Shown here piece by piece: positions 1 through 12,600 of a stretch of DNA of 64,000 bases. The notes under the pieces were generated by a model, which was given only the letters and a program-made list of their open reading frames with translations, had not been told where the DNA came from and made no database searches. The stretch is from Apricaphanius iberus (lineage: Eukaryota; Chordata; Actinopteri; Cyprinodontiformes; Aphaniidae): the NCBI GenBank assembly GCA_028564705.1, contig JAPXFQ010002676.1, positions 868,001 to 932,000 on the forward strand, in the 5' to 3' direction. Each line of letters starts with the position of its first letter. The stretch's first letter is position 1. Both the position numbers and the translations under genes were made by a program.

Positions 1-242
1 AGTATTTCCTTCTGAACGGGTTTGATCAAATATCCTCTGACTCGAGAGCTTGCATACACTATGTAGTAGTTGAGGGTGGCAATATTTGTTGTTTTTCCCA
101 TTTATAAAGCTGTCAAGCTGAATAGAAATGAATTGGTTAATCTGTACAATTCTTCCAGATGTTCTCCTGCCAACATTTTCTTTTAATCTGACGTCCACTT
201 TGCATCTCTATTTCCTCCCTGTTTTTCTAGTCTTGGTTTCAG

Positions 243-319
243 TCAATGATAGTGCTAATGACTACGTGGATACGGACCTGTTTCTCTCCAGTGTTCAGCA
301 AAGGAAGGTGGCAGACAGG
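243..319 (+). CDS. arap1: arap1 exon (window exon 1), linker before PH1
   Basis: The acceptor AG is at 241-242 and the donor GTAAGG starts at 320. It encodes residues 1-25, an acidic stretch containing NDYVDTD, in the low-complexity linker between the SAM and PH1 domains. Another AG at 229-230 would add four codons in the same phase, so the left border is uncertain. Confidence 0.7.
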
Positions 320-644
320 GTAAGGGGATGTATTAAATGTCATGACCTCCCCTCCGTTTGTTTTCTGCTGGGTAATGTGACCATCTGTCATCTCCTCCAA
401 CAGGACATGTCCCTGCAAGTGCCCAATCACCAAAAGGAGCGGGTCTGTTCTTTGTATAGTGATGACGAGCTGTTAGATGAAGATGAGTGAGTCATGCTGC
501 TAGTATTGTTCATTCCAGTACCCGGTCATTGTACATGAATAAAAATAGACTTTTAGATTATTTTTCTTAAATGTGAGTAAATAAATCTTTAAATGAACAA
601 AAAAACCCAAAAAAACTGAAATACACCATTTCTCTTTATAGATT

Positions 645-676
<32 letters not shown>

Positions 677-3600
677 TTTAATGCTTTAAATAATCTGATA
701 GATTTTGTTACCTTAGAGATATTAGGAAATTTGAATTTTTGGGGCGTCTGACCAGCTGTTCAGCAGTCACCAAACTAAAAAATTGGCCTATTCTGGTCAC
801 CACCAAATTCCCTGTTTTGTCATTAGCCATAAGATTAATTATCTGTGATAATAAGAATTAATAAAGTTAATTGATATCATACTCTATGCTACTTTGTTAT
901 ATAAAGGAGTTCCAGTGCACCTGATGATTGCTTTAAGTGGCATCAGTGTGTACCAAGTACTAAACTAGTATGAGGGTTTAAAATTCGTCCTGCACTGACA
1001 TCAGACAGGAACTGTGGTGGCGTCGACCCTGAACTGGCAAATGCAAGTGTGAAAAAGTGGGTGAAGCATGCAAACTTGGTCCAGTCGACAGCACTGTTGT
1101 CATCCTGCAGTGATGGTGTGTTATGTGTAAGCACAGCTGAACCACTTGAGTTTTCTGTGTGTAAACTTCATGAAAAGGTTTTAATGTTGAGAGGGTGCAT
1201 GTATGTGTGGAATATATATGTTACTGTAATACATCCAGATGCTCTGGCTGTAAAATAATCAGATCATGGGTCCTCCACCACCATGGTTCATAGTTGGCTT
1301 TTGTCGTTTGCTGAATGCCATCGAGGGTTAGTCGTAACTGACAATGAGGCTTTTACATGAATGGAGGAATACTGGTCCATCCCTCTTGAGCTGAATGTCA
1401 CAAACGAAGGATTTTTGTTAGATGGGAGTATTCATGGCTCCATCAGCAACAGCAGGTTGTCAAGGCCACTGTAATGTTAGACTGTCAGTACAGATGTTTT
1501 CCTTCTGTAACGCTGATAGTTTTAGGTCTGATATTTCATTAATGTCTCATCAGTCCAAAAAAATATTTTCCTGAAAGAGTTGCAGATCACCAGAGTGGTG
1601 TTTTGGCAAATTTGTTCTTTTTTTGTTTGTTTTTGTTTTCCAACTCTTCCATGGATGCCATTTTTTTTAACAGTCTCGTTTTGTTTGTGTTTAAGTCTGA
1701 CCACTGACCTTAATTTAGGCAAGTGAGGTCTGTGGCATTTTACATGTTGCTCTGGGTTCCTTCGTAACCCCTGGGAATGTGTCGTCAGTGTGTTGTTGGA
1801 GTTATTTTGGTAGTTCAACGCTCTTCCATATTTTATCCACTTGTAGATTATAGCTTCACTGGAATCCCAAAGCCTTAGGAATGACTTTGTGATTCTTTCC
1901 AGACTGATACATGTCAGTGACGTTGTTTTTCATCTCTTCTTACATTTCTTCAGAGTCGTGCATGATCGGTTGCTTTTTGAGCTCTTTTTGCCCTCTTCAT
2001 GTTGCTAGACGCAATCCATTAAAGTGATTTTAGATTAAGTCTTTGTGTTTTTAGACTGGGCTAGTGAAGTTGAGCTGAGTGATTACAGTTAAATCATAAT
2101 TTTACAAACCGTCTTGTCATATTTTCTTTAGTCCTGTGGGTCTTGGGGGTGGGAGGGGGCACCATGGACACAAATCTCTGACTTTGTCTCTTTTTAATAC
2201 TCTTATTATTTTTTGATGATCCGAAGCATAACTGTGGTGGGGAAAAAAGAAAAAACAAACAGAAGAAATCTGTTGGAGGGCAATTTCTTTTTCACAGTCC
2301 TGTATTCATGCTATGGATGCTGGAAAAACAATCTTAATTCTCAAACTTTCTCTATTTTTGGCTTTTTTTACTTGAACCTTTGGTCAGCTTATGCATCCTA
2401 AATAAGTAAAGATGTGGCTTTTTAGTTATACCCACTTTTTTGAGTTCCCAATCTAATTTAACCAGTCATATATGCATGTGCTTGTTTCGACATTTCTGTG
2501 CAGCCAAGGCTCTCCTCCTTGGCAGAACGAACGCATTGGGGGCCAGCCAGGCAGCTTCTGCCTCCCCCACTCCGGCAGACTGTCTACACTTGTTAAGGAA
2601 GACAGTTCCCAACTTTCTGCTGTCATTAAAATGGGATGGCTGGATAAGAATCCACCACAGGGGTAAATTTCACTCTATAGACACTTTTATCCACTTAAAG
2701 TACTGATTTCAGAAGATGAATTGGTCAATTAGTCAATAAATGTTCAGCAGAACAGAGTTCCTTCACCTCCAATGTTTAGTTAGTTTTCTTTTGCCTCCTC
2801 ATATACAGGGCTCTTTATTACCAGAGACGATGGGTGAAGCTAGAAGTTGACTATCTAAGATACTTTGATAATGAAAAGGTAGAGAAAAGACACAGTAACT
2901 TTAAAAACTTTCAAAGCAAAACATGCACAGGAGGAATGTTATACATCTGTTTAACATATCCGTTGTGTTCTGTTGTAGGAGGTGTATTCCAAAGGGTTCA
3001 TCTCAACAGCGTTTATCACTAATGTGTCCAGCGTGGGAGAGCTGAAGTTTGAGGTTGCCACAAACAACCGGACGTTCATCTTCAGGGCTGAAAGCGAAAG
3101 TCTGTTCGATTTCTTTTTTTCCTTCTTTGTTACTTATTTATATTATCACATTCACAAATCCATTTTAATCTGTGCACAGTTTTACAAAAAACCTGTGTTT
3201 GCTTGTCTGCAGCTGAGAGAAATGAATGGGTGACTGTACTGCGGGATTGCACCGGGGGGCGCCATCGCCAAAGCACCTTAAACCCAGGTTCACCGTTGGC
3301 CCCAGACTTTCAAGGCTATTTGGAGCTCAGAGGGCTTCGATCCAAACTTTATACTGTTGTTGCTTCAGATAAAGTCTTCCTCTATAAAAACATAGATGTA
3401 AGAGACTTCTTAGGTCAATTGAATATGAATTCTGGCTATTTTTTTTCCAAATATTCTTTTCAAAGAGAAGTTATTGAGCTATTCTTATATCAAACCCAAG
3501 TTTAAGAGACTCAATATTGTTTTCTTCGGTGATAAAAAGTAGCTTTTCTTTCCTTCCAGGATTATCGTATCGGACTGGGAATCACATCCATTGATATGAA

Positions 3601-6600
3601 CGTAGGAAATGTGAAAGACTCCGATCGTCGTAGCTTTGATCTCACCACACCTTACCGCATATTCAGGTAATCTGACTAGATTCATTAAACAGATATTGAT
3701 GGCGTTCTGTTTTTTTGGTTGTTTTTTTTTTTCCATTTCCAATCAGCTTATTTTGATGAAAAGCTAATGGAAGCCCAGAAAGTCAGTTTATCAGAAAAAG
3801 AAAAAAATAAGATTATAATTAATAAAGTTCAGCCTACTAAAACTGCACAGTACATCGTGTGTTTTCAGAAAATTTGGTTTGCACGTATTACTGCATGAGT
3901 GCAGTGTGATATATTGGTTACTGTTGCTATGCTGTGGCATTCAGGAAGCCTGGGTTGCCTTAACAGCTCCCTTCAGCTCGTCTGCATTGTTGGCTCTGGT
4001 GTGTCTCATCTTTCTCTTGACAGTACTCCACAGATTCTCTGTCGAGTTTAAGCGCCTGATGTTGTTCTAGTTTATTGAGATGCACCTGCACACGTAAAAT
4101 TATTTTCTGAAAAGCCTTCTTGGTCTCTTTTTCTTTTTAATACTGTGATATGGATTAGATTTTGATTGGTTTAGTACAACATTGTCTTAAAATTATGGAT
4201 AGTTGTTTTTATTAGCTCTGAGTAAATAGGATATACTCAAAGGTAACCCCTCTTGCATCTCTTACAGCATATTTCTGTATAATAACAAATTTTTACACAT
4301 TTGACAACTAAGAAGCGGTCAACTTTTGTTCCAAGTTGCTATTTATTCATGAGTTTGGTTGATATCTTTTAAAACTGTCATTTACTTTGATATTTCCTAA
4401 TTGTAAGCCACCGACTGAATCGCTGAGTTGTGTTGCTAGGGTGCTTATAGAAACAAGATCATGATGTTTCGCTGTCAAATTGCCCTGGTCTTTCCTCTGA
4501 GGGGTCGGTTGGGTGTCTAACAACAAAAAGAAAAGCTGTTTTTGATGTGGGGGCATATTGCATGTGCAAAAGCACGTATGTTTGCTCTTTGTGTGGTCAC
4601 TTTTTTTGTTTTGTTTTGCTCGACAATGCACAGCCTGCGGCCTGACGAGATCATGGAGAAATATGAAAATGCCTGCATTATTTGTGGATGGTTTGCTTTG
4701 TGTGCATTGTGACAGAATCAATGTTGCTTTCTCTTTTGATGATTTAATATGGTCTGAGTCAGATCCGAAACCCATTTCGAGTTTTCTACCCCGTCTTTCT
4801 GGTTTCAATTTCCGTTTTAAAGCGATTGAGATAATTTTAGTAGAGCAGTCCATTCTCTTCTCCTAAACATTGTGTAAAATGGTTCGTTTATTCTCAAGTT
4901 GTCAGAGGGGAATGCTCTATTTGTGTCTTTTCTTGAATAGGGACCACCAGTTTTCAATATAATTTAGAATATGTCCCTTTACACATAATCATCAACATGC
5001 ATGTCATGACTCTTGGTTTTCTTTGACTCAACAGCTCCTACTAGTAAACTTTTGATACATAGAAAATTTAAACCCCAAAAAAGTTTTGTTATGATGAGCT
5101 ATTCATTTGAGCATGACTGTACATTTGTGACCAAAAGTTCTGAGAATGACACAAATATTAGTTTTCAAAAAGTTTGCTGCTAAACCGCTTTTAGATCTTT
5201 GTTTCAGGTGTTTCTGTGATGTACTGAAATATAATTACAAGCACTTCATACGTTTCAAAGGCTTTTATCGACAATTACATGACATTAATGCAGAGTCAGT
5301 ATTTGCAGTGTTGGCCCTTCTTTTTCAGGACCTCTGCAATTCGACTGGGCATGCTCTCAATCAACTTCTGGGCCAAATCCTGACTGATAGCAACCCATTC
5401 TTTCATAATCAGTTCTTGGAGTTTGTCAGAATTAATGGGTTTTTGTTTATCCACCCGCCTCTTGAGGATTGACCACAAGTTCTCAATGGAATTAAGATTT
5501 CGAGAGTTTCCAGGCCATGGACCCAAAATTTCAACCTTTTGGTCCCCGAGCCACTTGGTTATCACTTTTGCCTTATGGCACGGTGCTCCATGGTGCTGGA
5601 AAATGCTTTGTTCTTCACCAAACTGTTGTTGGATTGTTGGAAGAAGTTGCTGTTGGAGGGTGTTTTGGTACCATTCTTCATTCATGGCTGTGTTTTTGGG
5701 CAAAATTGTAAGTGAGCCCACTTCCTTGGATTAGAAACAATCCCACACATGAATGGTCTCAGGATGCTTTACTGTTGGCATGACACAGGACTGATGGTAG
5801 CACTCACCTTTTCTTCTCCGGACAAGCCTTTTTCCAGATACCCGAAACAATCAGAAAGAGGCTTCATCTGAGAATATGACTTTGCCCCAGTCCTTAGCAG
5901 TCCATTCACCATACTTTCTGCAAAAGATCACTCTGTCCCTGATGTTTTTTTGGAGAGAAGTGGCTTCTTTGCTGCCCTTCTTGACACCAGGCCATCTTTC
6001 AAAAGTCTTCGCCTCACTATGCTTGCAGATTCACTCACACTTGCGTGCTGCCATTCCTGAGCACGCTCTGCACTGGTGGCACTCCGATCACGCAGCTGAA
6101 TCCTCTTCAGGAGACAATCCTTGCACTTTTTGGACTTTCTTGGATGCCCTGAAGCCTTCTTAACAAGAATTGAACCTCTTTCCTTGAAGTTCTTAATAAT
6201 CCTATAAATTGTTGATTTAGGTGCAATCTTAGTAGCCACAATATCCTTGCCTGTGAAGCCATTTTATGCAATGCAATGATGGCTGCACATGTTTCTTTGC
6301 ATGTCACCAGGGTTAACAATGGAAGAACAATGATTTCAAGCATCACCCTCCTTTTAACATGTCAAGTCTGCCATTCTACCCCAATCATCCTGACATAATG
6401 ATCTCCAGCCATGTGCTTGTCAACATTCTCACCTGAGTTAACAAGACGATTACTGAAATGATCTCAGCAGGTCCTTTAATGACAGAAATGAAATGCAGTG
6501 GGATTTTCATGGCAAAGAAGGACTATGCAATTCATCTGATCACTGTTCATAACAATCTGGAGTTTATGCAAATTGCTATTATAAAAACTTAAGCAGCTAA

Positions 6601-9600
6601 CTTTTCCAATTTCCAATATTTATTTAATTCTCAAAACGTTTGGCCACAACTGTAGATTTCTATTATGTATAGTAAAAATGAAATACATTTAACTCATATT
6701 TGGATGAATTATCAATTCAGCTTCATCCTTTTTGCCTATTTCCACAGTTTTATAGCAGAGTCGGAGCAGGTGAGGGAGCAGTGGGTGAAGGCCATGAGGG
6801 ACGCCATAGGAGAGGCCCTGTCCAACAGCGAGGTGGTCGAGCAGATCTGGGCGGAGCCGAGCAACAGTTTCTGTGCTGACTGCAGAGCACCAAAGCCAGA
6901 CTGGGCCGCAATCAACTTGTGTGTGGTGATCTGCAAACGATGTGCAGGTTGGTGTGAGTGCAATTGGGTGTGCATCAAGATTTATTTTGTTTGGTTTGCG
7001 ATTTGTGTTTATAACCTCCATGTTCTCTCTTGTGTTCAGAGTCATTAAAGTGTTGTCAGTTTTTGTCTGTGAGCAGCAACAGGAACTAAATATTTACAGT
7101 GACTGTAAAAAAGACTATGCAACTTATGAATTAATGGGCTTTACACGTTAGGTCATATGACCCTATTTTATCTTTAGCAGGCTCTAAGATTACATTTACC
7201 ACAATTTCTCAAGATCACATACTACATTGCATGCTGTTATTATTTATTCAACCAATAAGGCACAAGCAGAGAAGCTGTGGGAAAAACTAAATTAAACATA
7301 TAAGTTTAAGTAGTTGTTTTCTGCATACGTTATCATCCTCTCATTTCTGTCATGGAATTGTGTCCCATTGTTCTTCAAAACATTGAGGTTTGCTGGTATT
7401 TCAGTGTGGAGGAGTTCTAGGCTTTGAAACACTTACATTCTTTCCTATTTCAGACATTCCTCTTTACATTTGCAGAGGTGTCTGGGACCATCATGTTTCT
7501 GACTCAGCTTAGGCCAACATTTGACTATAGAATGCCTGTGTACATTGTACAAATCTTAGACATAAAATAGGGTGTACTTTACTCTCACCACAGCTGTATG
7601 ACTGTAATTTAACAAACCAGGGTTTGGTTGAAGTATTTAAAGTGGGTCATAAATGTTTAGGATTTAACCTGTATGTGGATGATTTAGGAGAACACAGAGG
7701 ACTGGGTCCGAGTATCTCCAAAGTACGAAGTCTGAAGATGGATAAGAAAGTGTGGACAGAAGAGCTTATCCAGGTAAACAAGCTGGAAAAAAAATCACAT
7801 CATTAGTTGAGACTTTGTTGTGCTGGAAGGTCGGCTTTACATATAGAGCTAGTCGCAAATCTGAAATCTTACTTGTAAATGTAAACTATTCTGATCATTT
7901 CTGACGCAGGTTTTCGTAGGTCTCGGTAACGATCGGGTGAACAGTTTCTGGGCCGCTAACGTCCCCCCAAGTGAAGCTCTATCACCCTCCAGCTGCAGTG
8001 AAGACAGACGGCGCTTCATAACTAACAAATACCGCCAGGGCAAATACAGGAGATACCATCCGCTGTATGGGAACCAGAGAGAGCTCAACAACGTAAGTTG
8101 AAATAACTATTTATCAGGAACAACAGGGAGACTGAACAGATTAAACCAACATAGCCATTTCATTATTTAGAATTTTTAGTCTTTTTTTATGGAAAAAGCT
8201 TAATTTGAAATATTTATTGCCTTTTAAAAATCACAAACTCCCATGTTTGTCAAGCTTTAACTAGATAATGGTGCTGGTTGCATTTGTAAGATTTGAAGTC
8301 CAATTAAGTGTCAACTGCTTTATAATTTTATCTTGTTCTTTTACCATACCATACCATACCAATTTATTTATAGAGCACCTTTATACACAGCCGAGGCCGA
8401 CCAAAGTGCTGTACAGTATTAAAAACATATATGAGCAAACACGCAAAAAATAAAATAATTAAAATAGCACAGTGAATACCATAAAATAAAATAACAAAAT
8501 AAAATAAACAGGGCTATAGCCGACTAGGTCAAGTTAAAAGCCAAGGAATAAAAGTGAGCCTTCAGGCGTGATTTAAAAACAGAAAGAGAGGGGGCCATCC
8601 TCACTACCAGAGGAAGCTGGTTCCAGAGATGAGGTAACCCCTCTGTAATTCACCGCAGCATCTTTTTGGAAGAAATAACTACTTGCTAAGGCAGGGCAAG
8701 AGGGAGGAATCTGAAGGATGTTCCTACAATCTTTTATTATAGTTCTTAACGAGTAATCGCAATAGTTAAGAGCGGTTTAAACAGAGGGCTATATGGTGAC
8801 CTTTGGAGCAAGAAGGTCCTGGGTTCAAATTCCAGAATGGGGTCTTTCTGTATGGAGTTTGCATGTTATCTCTGTGCATGTGTGGGTCTTCTCTGGGTAC
8901 TCCATCATCCTCCCAATGGCAGAAATCATGACCTAAAGTCAGACGCCTTGTCCATTAGGCTACGTGGTCCCATTTAAAAATTTTTTTTAAAGTCATGTGG
9001 TCATTGAACAGCCAGTAACTGAGCAATTACAACACAATTTAGACATATCGTTTGAGCATAGGTGATACTCTTTATATTCTTGAAAACACCTAAATCTTAA
9101 AGGTGTAAGACAATTTCAAAGGGATGGTTATTTGAAGTCGTTTTGAACAATAGCTTACTTGCAGTGGATGCCATTAGGTAATATTGTATAAAGAGTTAGA
9201 GAAAATTACATCATCACAGTACTTTACAGAGGTGTGTTTTTTACACCATTTGAGACAATGTCCACAAGTTCCTAAAAAGTTTATTGGATTCAGAAACCGC
9301 TGAAAGTTTTTTTAATTAGGTCGGATGAAGTCACTACAGATTTACAGCAGTGTAGATTTAGGACGTTTAGTGAACCTTAAATATACAGGAACGCAATATC
9401 TGGCTGCATCGTCTGATCTCCTAGAACTTCAGCGATGCTTCAAAACTCAGGATGGTGGATTAGTATTTTCTTTGTTAACTTTACGATGTGGCATATATCT
9501 CATGCAGCTCCGGAGCCACAAGCAACTCCTCGGTCCTTCCACAATGGCTCATAATAGCCGAATAAAAATCAACCAATTTTTAAAAATATAGATATAATAT

Positions 9601-12600
9601 GGAAACTTTTTGCTTTATTTTTTTTTTGTCTTTTCATAGAATAATTACATATAATTTCTAGTATGAATAATCACCTTCAATTTCCAGTAGGGAATTAAAT
9701 GTAGGCCAAAGAAGGTTTACCAGTAATATTTTTCTATATAATTTTCCACAAATATCAACATAGAAGAAAATGTATCCATCCTTTTTTCCAAAATTGTAAA
9801 AGTTTTTCTTTATTTTAAAACCTACAAATAGACATCTAAATAGAAATAAATGGGAGGTTCTTTAAAAATGACAGCACTGTTCTTACAGTAATTTTTTTGG
9901 GGATGAGTAAGTGATCTTTTTCAAAATGTTAGGTAATATTTTCAGCTCTAAAAGAGCTTTTATTACGCAGGATTATAAAGGTTCTATACCCCTGCTGTAG
10001 CCTTTATAAACATTTTTAAAAATTTCTTGTCCGAAGAAATTTAACAAAAATGACTCAACACTGGTGGATATTGGACTACTGTTAACTACCAACTTACCTT
10101 TTACCTCAAGGGAAATTTATCAAAGCAGCTCAGGTAAGGCGGGACAAAAATCCCCTCCAAAGTGATAAGCAGGTTTTCCGCCTGTTTGTCCTTTTCAGTT
10201 AAGGAAATTACTCTATGCACATACACATTGGACATTGTGGAACTATGTTTTTTTCCTCGTGTTTTTGCTGGGATTCATAATGTGTGGTCAAAAGTCTTAG
10301 TGTTCCAGTTGGGTCCCTTAATCGCTACTTAACCCACATTCAGCAACAATATGTACAGCTCACAGACACAGTGTGTTGTTGAGTCACATTTAACACCTGA
10401 CTATGAATTACTGTTCCCCCCTCCCTAAAGAGTGTGTTATTTTGTGAGTGTGTGTGTGTGAGTGACTCAGGGTGTTTGCAGAGGGAGATAAAGGAAGTTA
10501 TAAAAACAGTTTAAGTTGCTGATGCTACTCCTGTTTCTGCTGCTGGGAATTCATGCTCTTCTGCATTTTTAGGTGAAGTTGCTGTGCTTATGTTTGACAG
10601 GAGACTGCCGACCGTTATCCCACCTGTTCTGTTGTTGTCATGGTTGAAATAGTTGGAATTATTTGGTGCAATCACTGGTTCTCTCCCAGTTGGGTGTGTC
10701 TTTAAAAAATAGTTGTTTTTGGCAACTTTGTAGTCATGCCAGAAAAGGTTATGAAGAAGTAAACAGGGAGTTCAGCATTAGTTGTATGTGTTTAAAAACC
10801 CCCAAAACAAAACCAAAACATTTGTGTACATTTTACTAAGTACTGGTGTATTGATTCAGTCCTGGCTTTTTTTTTGTACAGTTTCCATATTCTGTGTTTT
10901 TCTTGTTTCTTTTCCTCAATGTGACATCACTGCTCTCCGATTTAACTGGAATGCGCTCTAACTCCGCCTCTCCCTCCCTCCCTCCCCTGCTTCTCGTCCT
11001 TCTCCTGCCCTCATTGTTTGACTGGGACTGCTCAAGAAAGTTGATCTGCTCCTTCTTGGCTTTAAAAAAAAATCTCATATGTAAGTTGCTTGTGAACTTT
11101 CTGTGTGACTTCAAGCTTTGTAAAATATTTATATTGTAAACCTTGTGTGATCTTTCTGTGAGCTGACAGTAAAGCTGAGCTGCATTTTTTTTTATAGGAA
11201 CTGAAAACCTGAAGGTAAAAGCTATGTGTTTGCTGGAGAGGGTAGTGAAAACATTCATTGCGCCTACATCTGTTTTCCACAGGGTTGTTTTTGTTAACAG
11301 TATGAGGATAAAGTGGTCTTTTAACAAGAGTAGGCAGTGTGTCTTTTGAGTCTCTGAATGTTATCTTAGTGAAACTGTTCAAACTCATGTGAGAATGTGC
11401 TAACGGTGCATAGTTTTGAGGCTGTAGAAAACACTGCTAAGTAGGTCTTTACTTGTGAGAGCACACTGAAGTGATTGTGTGTATTATTCCTCATTGGTGT
11501 AGGCTGGGATATGTTAACATGCATATTAATGTGCATGTGTGGGCATGCTTGTGTGCCTTTTTTTTGTTTTTGTTCATGTGCACTCCTAAGTTAACACTAC
11601 TTCACTGCTATTTGCTCTCTCGTGACCCTCTTTTTCAGCATGCAGCCAAGTATTGATCGCTAGTTCAATGAATGTTTCATGCTTCAGCAATTTACCGCTA
11701 AACATCATATCACTCTGCACTCTTTGCACAAGGAAGGCACATCTCCATTTTCCCTTTTAGGCATCTCTAGCAGAACAGGATTCCTCAACTGGTTGGGTGA
11801 TGGTAAACTTTATGAGGAGGAATTGGCACAAAATGGAAACCAGATAGGTACACAAGAACGAACTTTGTGCAGGTTGGTCAGGCAAGATTTAGAGTCTCAA
11901 AGATAAAACCAGAGATTCCTGAAAAAGGTGCAATGGAAGTTAAAAGGTCAAACTATGGGGGTAATGGTGTTCAGTCATGGCAGACAGAGATCATTTAGCA
12001 ACCTGAGCCGATAACAGCAGGAACAGCTAATGTTTTCAACTATCATTACCGAAAGTTAGCAGGAGAATGTTTGGACTGCTTGGTCCAGATCTCTTCCTGT
12101 TGTTACCAGTCACAGATCCTCCTTCACAGCGAAGGACTTTCTTTAGGAGATGCCCTCGCACAGTTGGAAATCTGGTGGTGGTCAGAGTGTCTGCCTGCAG
12201 CGCCCAGGACGCAGGACAAAATAAAGGAAATTACATCTGTGTTTTCTTTCTGTTGGGCTGAGCAGATGTTGTGTTGATTGGACAGTGTCCACAAGACATC
12301 CAGCGGAAATGCTGTGTCCACTTGTGTTTCGCACATCTCCTTGCAGCTCATGTTTAAAACCTGTTTTTAAATATCGATTATTGCAAAGTTTTAGCAAAAC
12401 CGAAGTGAGAAGACTGTTCCGGTGTAAAATCTATCATGGTTTTTTTTTATATCAGTGATTGACTAGAAGACTTTTTATTTTGTTCTGGATTCCGTGTAGG
12501 GAGCCAATAAAAATGAAGATGAAGTAGGCAAAATCTGATTTCTTTGTAGATGATGTCAAAAACATAATTTTCGATCAGATTAATTATATCTTTTTTAGAA

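Larger units (their letters stand above)
487..2503 (+). other. arap1 intron 2
   Basis: This intron holds a C-run followed by a short (CA)n at 649-675, and a repeat-like block at about 1240-2110 listed separately. I see nothing else in it. Confidence 0.7.
3667..6747 (+). other. arap1 intron 7
   Basis: This intron contains a Tc1-like remnant (about 3845-4080) and a 1531-bp decayed Tc1-like element (5122-6652), both transcribed against arap1. A 168-codon minus-strand frame at 4347-4853 has no recognisable domain. Confidence 0.75.

Noticed and set aside
4347..4853. 168-codon minus-strand frame in arap1 intron 7
   Set aside because: No recognisable domain, no splice or promoter context, composition like surrounding intron; probably chance.
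8790..8860. Possible tRNA gene (B-box-like text)
   Set aside because: No A box at the right distance and no cloverleaf could be formed; fits a dispersed repeat better.
10836..11327. 163-codon minus-strand frame in the 12-kb intron
   Set aside because: Lysine- and asparagine-rich, made of AT-rich and CT-rich simple sequence, without motifs; overlaps other chance frames on both strands.
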